The notes under the pieces are model-generated. The model searched no databases. It worked only from the letters and a program-made list of their open reading frames with translations, and had not been told where the DNA came from. A program made the translations under genes and the position numbers. A stretch of 64,000 nucleotides of DNA from Planctomycetota bacterium (lineage in GTDB: Bacteria > Planctomycetota > UBA11346), in assembly GCA_016745075.1 (NCBI GenBank), contig JADGDD010000001.1:621125-685124 (forward strand), written 5' to 3'. The first letter of the stretch is position 1; every line of letters starts with the position of its first letter. This document shows, in pieces, positions 10,368-16,968 of the stretch.

Positions 10368-10681
10368 GAGGTTCTTTCATCGGAAAACGTGATGCACAAA
10401 AATAATGAGCAGGAACAAGGGTAAGATCATGGAAAGCAAGTGGATAGGCTACACTAATAGCCTTTCACCGCGATATTTTGGCACAACGAGGCCACTTAGT
10501 GCTAAATACCAGAGGCGTTAATCCCAATAGGCTCCCCATGCACGCCGCAGGTATCCCAACGCTGCTGATCGGTTGAAAAAAAACATTTGGCTTTCGTGAG
10601 CTTTTCATAGCAACAAGCTACCAGTGTTCTACCCCTCTACCTTGACAATAGTCTTATGGAATAGCATAATATTCCGATATT
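10368..10681. promoter_or_regulatory. Divergent promoter region between sulfatase and AraC gene, with sigma70-like promoter
   Basis: This 314-bp gap has no gene. For the plus strand there is a near-consensus sigma70 promoter: TTGACA at 10642-10647, a 17-bp spacer, and CATAAT at 10665-10670, ending 11 bases before the AraC ATG at 10682. Transcription would begin about 4-6 bases before the start codon, so the mRNA would be nearly leaderless. An inverted repeat GGAATA-N6-TATTCC (10658-10675) overlaps the -10 box and is a candidate operator, perhaps for autoregulation. No convincing promoter for the sulfatase was picked out. Confidence 0.6.
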
Positions 10682-11536
10682 ATGCAGCCACCACTCCATC
10701 TTCTAGGGCAGCACTACTACCCGCATACTGATTGCCCACTTGCAGTAGTTCTTTCAGAAGCGCCCGGTAAACCGTATCATAACCATGATTACTGTGAATT
10801 AACCATTGTTGTACATGGACAAGGCCACCACATTGTGGAAGGAGAAAAGTATCACCTTACCGCAGGATCATGCTCGCTTGTTCAAGGAAAACAAAACCAC
10901 CAAGTGTTTATCCAAGAAAATACTCTTGCTTATAATGTATTATACCATCCCAGTATTCTTACGGAAACACTCACCGAACTTCCAGCATACCGTGCGTTTT
11001 TTGTTCTAGAACCATCATTGCGTCAACACCGGCACTTCACCAGCTATCTGCATCTCTCCAGTACCATACTCAATATGGTTGAAAATATTATTCTACGTAT
11101 TCAAAAGGAACTCTCCCAAACAGCACGACATAATAGAGTCATGGCAACCACTTTATTACACGAACTACTCTTATTCATCAGTCGTGCTTATACCGAAAAT
11201 GTTCACCGATCACAAACTGCATTACTCAAGCTGGCCGATGTGCTTCTACAGATGGAGGCGCACTGCGAAGAAATATGGACTTTAGACTACATTCAGACAT
11301 GCTCGGGGCTCGAAAAGAGCCAATGCTGTAAATTATTCAAAGAGGCAACTGGAACCACTCCCATTGACCACCTCCTGCATCTGCGCATTCAGCAAGCAAT
11401 GCGATTACTACGCGATACGAATAACAGCATTACTGAAATAGCTTTCAGTTGTGGCTTTAATGACAGTAATTATTTTAGCCGACAATTTCGACGCATTGCC
11501 AAATCTAGCCCCAGCGCTTGGCGACAGCAACAATAA
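10682..11536 (+). CDS. AraC family transcriptional regulator
   Basis: 284 residues. The N-terminal half (about 15-140) is a cupin-like sugar-sensing domain (PYHNHDYCELTIVVHGQGHHIV, then an LTAGSCSLVQG turn). The C-terminal third (about 185-284) holds the two helix-turn-helix motifs of AraC/XylS proteins, ending with the signature ITEIAFSCGFNDSNYFSRQF. It presumably binds DNA next to its own gene and controls the divergent sulfatase gene in response to a sugar. The ATG has almost no room for a ribosome site downstream of the predicted promoter. The gene converges on uvrC with a 53-bp gap. Confidence 0.93.
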   Translation: MQPPLHLLGQHYYPHTDCPLAVVLSEAPGKPYHNHDYCELTIVVHGQGHHIVEGEKYHLTAGSCSLVQGKQNHQVFIQENTLAYNVLYHPSILTETLTELPAYRAFFVLEPSLRQHRHFTSYLHLSSTILNMVENIILRIQKELSQTARHNRVMATTLLHELLLFISRAYTENVHRSQTALLKLADVLLQMEAHCEEIWTLDYIQTCSGLEKSQCCKLFKEATGTTPIDHLLHLRIQQAMRLLRDTNNSITEIAFSCGFNDSNYFSRQFRRIAKSSPSAWRQQQ

Positions 11537-11589
11537 CAAGGGAAAGCTTTTCACTGTAATACAGCATGAGATAAGTGGCAAAAAAACGA

Positions 11590-12912
11590 TTACTTAAATT
11601 TCTTACCGTGTAACAATTTATAATACCGACGACAAAAGCGGTGAGCTTCATCGCGGACGTGCATCAAAATGGCAAGGCCACGATGACGAGTGCCGAGAAC
11701 GATAGTTCTTCCGTCTGGGAAAACAATGGTTTCTTCTTGTTTGGCAAGACCGACCAGACAAGGCACCTTGAGACCAATCTCTTTTAGCGCTGCTTCGGCT
11801 GCGTGAACTTGGCCAAGACCCCCATCAATAAGTATGACATCGGGGATCGGTAGATGCTCTTCTTGAACTCGTTTATAACGACGGCCAATGACTTCTGCCA
11901 TACCTGCGTAATCATCATTACCTGACTGTTTCGCATCTACCGTACTTTTAATTTTGAAACGACGGTAGCCATCTGGATTTGGCTGTCCATCCACAAATTG
12001 AACCTCGGAAGCAACAACGTGTTCACCCTGCAAATGAGCCAAATCAAAGCCTTCAATAATGCGTGGAGAAACAGGGAGTCCTAATGCATCACGTAAAGAT
12101 TCGAGCGCTTCCTGCTGGTGTATCTCAGGTGAGGCAACCACACTTTCATCATCTAAATCACCTCGTTCTGCCAATCGCTCTAAAGCTTTTAACTGATCAC
12201 GATAACGAGCTGCGTCTTCATATCGCATGTCCGTAGCCGCAGTCGCCATGACATCTCTCAATCGATGAATAACTTTTTTCTTAGCACGGCCACGCAAAAA
12301 TGCCCGTAAAGCAAGAATATCACCGCGATAATCAGCTCGAGAGATACGCGTGGTACAGGGTGCACTACAGCGTTTAATATGATAATTTAAACAAGGGCGA
12401 AAATATCTCCGCTTTTTATCACCATCTTTAATCTCAAGATCACAATTACGAAATTGGAAAATGCGCATCAAATAATGGTAAGCGGTTCGCAGCTCTGTCA
12501 TAGATGCAAAGGGGCCAATGTAATCTACCTTTGATAAATCGGTTTCTCTCGTCATAAAGACACGCGGAAAATCTTCACGACTTATTGCGAGTAACGGGTA
12601 TGTTTTATCATCTTTTAATAACACATTATAGCGCGGACGAATGTCTTTAATTAAACGGTTCTCAAGCAACAAAGCTTCAACTTCTGAGTCCACTTCAATA
12701 ATATGAACATCAGCTGCTTCACTGACCATTTTTAAAGTACGCGGCACATGATTACGAGTAGATTGAAAATACGAGCGCACCCGCTGCCGTAAGCGTTTTG
12801 CCTTCCCGACATAAATATCTTCACCTGCTGCATTACGAAAGACATAACACCCTGGTGTTGTGGGCAAATGAGCCAATTTCTCGGCCAACATTGGTGGGAT
12901 ATTTTCGATCAT
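11590..12912 (-). CDS. uvrC: UvrC-like excinuclease subunit lacking the C-terminal HhH domain
   Basis: 440 residues; typical UvrC has about 600. Residues 13-95 form the GIY-YIG endonuclease (TPGCYVF, IYVGKAKRLRQRV), which makes the 3' incision. A Cys cluster (CLNYHIKRCSAPC) follows, then a UVR domain near 200-236 that contacts UvrB, then the RNase H-like 5'-incision domain (GFDLAHLQGE, DVILIDGGLGQ, HVRDEAHRF). The protein stops just after that motif, so the tandem helix-hairpin-helix DNA-binding domain is absent, and the linker before the RNase H domain is also short. No remnant is found downstream because the stop lies only 53 bp from the converging AraC gene. It is the last gene of a mutM / lipoprotein / uvrC unit, 19 bp after the lipoprotein gene. 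Confidence 0.9.
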   Translation of the reverse strand: MIENIPPMLAEKLAHLPTTPGCYVFRNAAGEDIYVGKAKRLRQRVRSYFQSTRNHVPRTLKMVSEAADVHIIEVDSEVEALLLENRLIKDIRPRYNVLLKDDKTYPLLAISREDFPRVFMTRETDLSKVDYIGPFASMTELRTAYHYLMRIFQFRNCDLEIKDGDKKRRYFRPCLNYHIKRCSAPCTTRISRADYRGDILALRAFLRGRAKKKVIHRLRDVMATAATDMRYEDAARYRDQLKALERLAERGDLDDESVVASPEIHQQEALESLRDALGLPVSPRIIEGFDLAHLQGEHVVASEVQFVDGQPNPDGYRRFKIKSTVDAKQSGNDDYAGMAEVIGRRYKRVQEEHLPIPDVILIDGGLGQVHAAEAALKEIGLKVPCLVGLAKQEETIVFPDGRTIVLGTRHRGLAILMHVRDEAHRFCRRYYKLLHGKKFK

Positions 12913-12931
12913 GTTTTAACCTTGGATAAAA

Positions 12932-13576
12932 TCAATCGAGGTTAAAGCTCTCTTGGTTTTTGGTCCACCATATACGCCAAGCTTTTTGTAGGGCGGGTCC
13001 GTTATCAAGAAAGTATCTGCGCCAAAGGGTTTCGTAGTCGGTGCTACTCATACCTTCGGCATAGGCTGGGTCTGCGGGAAGATCATTTCGTCCAGTTTCA
13101 TAGGTTTCGCGGCCGCTAAGAGCACGAAGACTCCAAAGGGCTTTCATAGCGACCAATGCATTAGCATCACCCATCGCAGTAATGAGAAGTTCCATACCGC
13201 TTTTAGAAATCATAATCGAATCAAGCACTTCAAGTGCTCCATAACGTATACCCCAATCTTCAGAAGAACTCAGCGCTTCAAAGGCGTATGGCTCTACACG
13301 AGCACCGTAATCTGTTAATTGGGCTACAGCATCTGAGTATTCTTTAGCTGCCTGCGCTTCTCCGCTCATATCATTTGAACGTTCTGAAATGTAGGAAAGA
13401 CGATAATTACGGAGTGCTTGGATGGCATCTACGATTTCAGCTTCCGTGACCTCTTGCTCTTCAGCACCATCTGTTGGCCCAAGAATACCGCCACTCGGAC
13501 GATTACTATCAGAACACGAAGTCACAAAAAAGGCACATGCACAGAGGACAGTTAGGTAGACAATCGGCTTTTTCAT
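12932..13576 (-). CDS. Lipoprotein with HEAT-like repeats, function unknown
   Basis: 214 residues from the preferred ATG at 13576, which has GGAGAA six bases upstream; an in-frame ATG seven codons earlier has no such site. The N-terminus is a lipoprotein signal: MKKP, a hydrophobic core, and lipobox FVTSC. A short disordered linker (SNRPSGGILGPTDG) leads to paired helices. The segment SSEDWGIRYGALEVLDSI...ANALVAMKALWSLRALSG has the spacing of HEAT-type repeats. It would be anchored to a membrane facing the periplasm, an odd partner for two cytoplasmic DNA repair genes on either side (mutM 63 bp upstream, uvrC 19 bp downstream). Function unknown. Confidence 0.8.
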   Translation of the reverse strand: MKKPIVYLTVLCACAFFVTSCSDSNRPSGGILGPTDGAEEQEVTEAEIVDAIQALRNYRLSYISERSNDMSGEAQAAKEYSDAVAQLTDYGARVEPYAFEALSSSEDWGIRYGALEVLDSIMISKSGMELLITAMGDANALVAMKALWSLRALSGRETYETGRNDLPADPAYAEGMSSTDYETLWRRYFLDNGPALQKAWRIWWTKNQESFNLD

Positions 13577-13639
13577 AGATGTTCTCCAATGGGCCACAGC
13601 CTAGAAGTCTCTCCACAAATGCTAGTCTCATTCTCTATC

Positions 13640-14476
13640 TCAGGAGGCAGGTTGGCACACAGGACACCACCAGGTTCCGCGTCCTGCGATAGTCATTTTT
13701 TGGATAGCTGTTCCACAAGTGCTGCACGGCTCTCCCTCTCGTCCATAGACACGAAAATCGTGTTGAAAGTACCCTGTCCCACCGCCTGTTTGCACAAAAT
13801 CAGAAATCGTTGACCCCCCTGCTTTGATCGCTTTGCGCAAAACAGCTCGAATTGTTCGGTAGAGTACTGTACAATCTGCTGGCGTGAGAGATGAAGCTGG
13901 CTGATCTGGGGCTATGCCAGCACGGAAGAGTGCTTCGCACACATAAATGTTACCAAGACCTGCTACACATTTTTGATCGAGCAATACCTGTTTAATAGCT
14001 CCACTGCGTTTTTCTAATGACCGATGTAAAACCGTACTCGTCCAACTTTTTTCGAGCGGCTCTGGTCCCATTTCGGCAAGCGCAGAGATGCCATCAGCGG
14101 TTGTACTCCATTGTAAGCTGCCAAAACGGCGCGGGTCTCTGTAGGCAAACACTTCTCCTGTTGTCCAATGCAGGCAGACATGATCATGCTTGCCAACCGG
14201 TTCTGTTTCTGCAAGTCGTCGCCATGAGCCTGTCATACCGAGATGGTTAATAAGAAAACCACATTCGCCTGTTTTATTGTTCCATTCAAACAATAAATAT
14301 TTTCCACGGCGGGTTAAAGAATGTAAATGTGCATCATGTAACCAATCAGCATGCTCTACGGGTAACGGAAAACGCAGATCTTTCCTATGAAAAACAATAT
14401 GGTTGAGCACACGCGATGCTGGTAACATTGCATTGAGACCATTGCAAATTGTTTCAACTTCTGGTAATTCTGGCAT
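13640..14476 (-). CDS. mutM: Formamidopyrimidine-DNA glycosylase
   Basis: 278 residues, standard for Fpg/MutM. It starts MPELPEVET, so the catalytic Pro1 (after Met removal), Glu2 and the rest of the active site are present. The helix-two-turn-helix region includes DQKCVAGLGNIYVCEALF, and the C-terminal zinc finger has all four Cys (CSTC and CPVC, near residues 254-274) with the QTGGGTGYF loop before it. The enzyme excises 8-oxoguanine and formamidopyrimidines and nicks the DNA. It is the first gene of the mutM / lipoprotein / uvrC unit. Confidence 0.96.
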   Translation of the reverse strand: MPELPEVETICNGLNAMLPASRVLNHIVFHRKDLRFPLPVEHADWLHDAHLHSLTRRGKYLLFEWNNKTGECGFLINHLGMTGSWRRLAETEPVGKHDHVCLHWTTGEVFAYRDPRRFGSLQWSTTADGISALAEMGPEPLEKSWTSTVLHRSLEKRSGAIKQVLLDQKCVAGLGNIYVCEALFRAGIAPDQPASSLTPADCTVLYRTIRAVLRKAIKAGGSTISDFVQTGGGTGYFQHDFRVYGREGEPCSTCGTAIQKMTIAGRGTWWCPVCQPAS

Positions 14477-14896
14477 AATTATGTGCCCTTATTGTAATGA
14501 ACGGTACGTTCCTGAATGTGATACCCATATTTTATTTAAGTCGACAAGGAAAATGCGTTGTAGAATTAAAATTACAAACAACTAGAGAAATCGTGTTATC
14601 TTGTTGAATAAAAAATCGATCGAACCAAATCGAATATTTGAAACTGAAATCCAGTAGAATTTTCTGATGAAGTCGCCTCCTTGGACATTGCATATATAAT
14701 AAGCAACACAAGAATCATACAACAACATGAGCAATTTCGACTAAAAAATACGTTGGGGAGAGCCCTACTCATTTATTGATAATGGTATTGTTTTTGCAGC
14801 ATTCTCCATTATCAGTTAGTTGGCAACACTGAATATCGCCAACTGATCATACCACTTTTACTAGACTCCAGAGGATATACTTGTAACCTTGTTCAC
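14477..14896. promoter_or_regulatory. Divergent intergenic region with two adjacent stem-loops
   Basis: No gene is visible in these 420 bp between mutM (minus) and the Tat sulfatase (plus). The part nearest mutM is AT-rich. Two inverted repeats lie side by side before the sulfatase: TGATAATGG (14777-14785) pairing with CCATTATCA (14806-14814), 9 bp perfect; and AGTTGGC (14818-14824) pairing with GCCAACT (14838-14844), 7 bp perfect. They end about 50 bases before the ATG at 14897 and could be operators or 5' leader hairpins. A GAGG (14871-14874) is too far from the start for a normal ribosome site. Confidence 0.5.
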
Positions 14897-16780
14897 ATGA
14901 CAGATATACGACGACGCGATTTCCTCTCTTTCTGCACTGGCCTTGGTGCCTCAGCTCTTCTGCCAGGATGTCTGGCACGTCCTACTACGGCAAGCAGTGG
15001 GCAGCAACAACAGCCAAATTTCCTCATTTTATTTGCGGATGACCTTGGCATTGGTGATCTTGCCTGCGAAGGCAACACACAGGTACGCACGCCGAACATT
15101 GATGCACTTGCGGGAGAATCTGTCCGCTTTCGTAACTTTTTTGTGCAGGCCTGTTGTGCACCAAGCCGAGCGGCTTTATTAACTGGTCGGGCACCACATA
15201 AAGCTGGCACTTGGGGCGTACATCAAGGACGAGCAAACCTTAACCTTGATGAACATACTTTTGCTGAACACCTTTCAGAAGCTGGCTACGAAACCTTTGT
15301 AACGGGTAAATGGCATAACGGTAGCGCTGGACCATGGCACCCAGCAGAACGTGGCTTTAATCAAACACGCGTAGCAAGTTATTCGCCATACTATCGTGAG
15401 ATGGAAAGTTACTCTCAGGATCGCTTTACCTTTGCCGGGTGGCGCTGTGACCAACTTGTTAATCTGACCTCTGATTTCATGTCTCACAACCGTAATCAAC
15501 CTTTTTGTGCCTATCTCCCCTTTGTCAATCCACACACACCATGGAAAGCTCCGCAGCCATTAATTGATTCTTATAAAGCCCAAGGCCTTTCAGACGAGCT
15601 GAGTTTGTATTATGCCGTTGTTGAGCATATGGATAAAAACATTGGTGTCTTATTGAAAAACTTAGAGCTCTTTGGTCTTGATAAAAATACCGTTGTTATT
15701 TTCTGTTCTGATAACGGAGGCACTCACGGAAAAATTAACAACGAAGCCGATTGGACCAGCCGAAACCCACAAGGATACCGCGGAGAAAAAGGCGATATTT
15801 GGGATTTAGGCGTTCGCTCACCACTCTATATTCGTTATCCCGCAGGCTTTGAACCACAAACAGTAAAGACAAATACGTGCATAGAAGATATGTACCCAAC
15901 GCTCCTTGATCTTGCAGATATTCCGCTGCCACTTGAACAAAAACCATTAGATGGACGCAGCATTGTTCCACTTCTCAATAATGGAGATAGAGCTGTTTGG
16001 CAAGAACGCTATATTTGCCAAACACATTTTGACCCATATTGGGAAGGTAAAACAGAACAACATGATATGCGTGACCACAAAAAACCACAACCGTATATCC
16101 TCGAAAAACAATCACTGACCATACGTGACGAACGTTATAAACTCTGCCAAGTTGGCCCTTCTTTTGATCACAGTGACCGTAATTTTGGCCATATTGATGG
16201 TTATAAGCGCGGCCCTCTTTATCAACTTTATGACACTATTATTGACCATGGTGAAACAAACAATATTGCAAATCAACATCCAGAAATAGTTGAACGTATG
16301 CGTACCACCTTACATGCATGGTATGCGCCAGTTATTGCACAATCAGAAACACTTTTCCAACCGCCTGTCTATCCTATTGGTTATCTCCCCTCAAACCCAG
16401 ATGCTCCTACCGAAATGTGCTGTAATCTTTCCTCTTCAACCCATGTTGTAAACGGTATTCGCGGACGCTTCGGGGTTAAACCAAAATGGAAAGACGCACA
16501 CGATAGCATCCATCTACAAGCACGAGTTTTACGTTCTGGAACCTATGCTATTCGTTTACATGCTATACACGTTAAGGATGATTGCGATTTAGAAATACGT
16601 GTTGGAGGCCAAGTGCTTACACGCAGCTTTGCTAAACAAACTGGCAGCTTTATTCCATTCGGCGAGTTACAGCTAGAAAAATGTGACCTGACCGAGATTG
16701 CTTTAACACTCACCCGCGCCCGCACAGATGAGAAAGCAGCCATCAAAAAAGCATTCTGGGTTGGTTTTACGCCCGTTTGA
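14897..16780 (+). CDS. Tat-exported sulfatase, probable lipoprotein
   Basis: 627 residues. The N-terminus is a twin-arginine signal (MTDIRRRDFLSF) followed by a lipobox-like LLPGC with Cys25, so it is probably exported folded and may be lipidated. The sulfatase core has the metal-binding LFADDLGIGDL (residues 45-55), the formylglycine motif C-A-P-S-R at 87-91, TGKWHNG and FCSDNGGTHG. A C-terminal extension (about 500-627) is beta-rich (VLRSGTYAIRLHAIHVKDDCDLEIRVGGQ) and may be a carbohydrate-binding module. It probably desulfates an external polysaccharide before uptake. A hairpin terminator follows the stop codon. Confidence 0.93.
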   Translation: MTDIRRRDFLSFCTGLGASALLPGCLARPTTASSGQQQQPNFLILFADDLGIGDLACEGNTQVRTPNIDALAGESVRFRNFFVQACCAPSRAALLTGRAPHKAGTWGVHQGRANLNLDEHTFAEHLSEAGYETFVTGKWHNGSAGPWHPAERGFNQTRVASYSPYYREMESYSQDRFTFAGWRCDQLVNLTSDFMSHNRNQPFCAYLPFVNPHTPWKAPQPLIDSYKAQGLSDELSLYYAVVEHMDKNIGVLLKNLELFGLDKNTVVIFCSDNGGTHGKINNEADWTSRNPQGYRGEKGDIWDLGVRSPLYIRYPAGFEPQTVKTNTCIEDMYPTLLDLADIPLPLEQKPLDGRSIVPLLNNGDRAVWQERYICQTHFDPYWEGKTEQHDMRDHKKPQPYILEKQSLTIRDERYKLCQVGPSFDHSDRNFGHIDGYKRGPLYQLYDTIIDHGETNNIANQHPEIVERMRTTLHAWYAPVIAQSETLFQPPVYPIGYLPSNPDAPTEMCCNLSSSTHVVNGIRGRFGVKPKWKDAHDSIHLQARVLRSGTYAIRLHAIHVKDDCDLEIRVGGQVLTRSFAKQTGSFIPFGELQLEKCDLTEIALTLTRARTDEKAAIKKAFWVGFTPV

Positions 16781-16788
16781 GTAAACAG

Positions 16789-16825
16789 GAAAACACGCTA
16801 GAAAAGCATCTCTAGATGTGTTTTC
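16789..16825 (+). terminator. Hairpin after the Tat sulfatase gene
   Basis: GAAAACAC (16789-16796) pairs perfectly with GTGTTTTC (16818-16825), with an inner CTAGA/TCTAG pairing. It begins nine bases after the sulfatase stop. A T-rich stretch is inside the 3' arm, so factor-independent termination is plausible. Confidence 0.6.
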
Positions 16826-16912
16826 ACATACACGAGTACTCTGTTAAGGTAGCTAATCACGAAAACCTAGTTCTTAAGATCCCTATATCGGGCTGAAACT
16901 ATTAAATAAGCA

Positions 16913-16943
16913 AAAGCAACACCTTAGATAAAGATGTTGCTTT
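16913..16943. terminator. Terminator-like hairpin between convergent genes
   Basis: AAAGCAACA (16913-16921) pairs with TGTTGCTTT (16935-16943), with a further CTT/AAG pairing inside. On the minus strand the stem is followed by TTTGC, on the plus strand the stem itself ends in TTT. It lies 26 bp past the stop of the minus-strand GH-A gene and could serve both directions. Confidence 0.6.
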
Positions 16944-16968
16944 AAAGGTCACTTAAACGTGAGCAGGG

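Noticed and set aside
11537..11589. Possible frameshifted HhH remainder of UvrC
   Set aside because: Only 53 bp remain before the convergent AraC gene, too short for the domain, so the truncation is real in this sequence.
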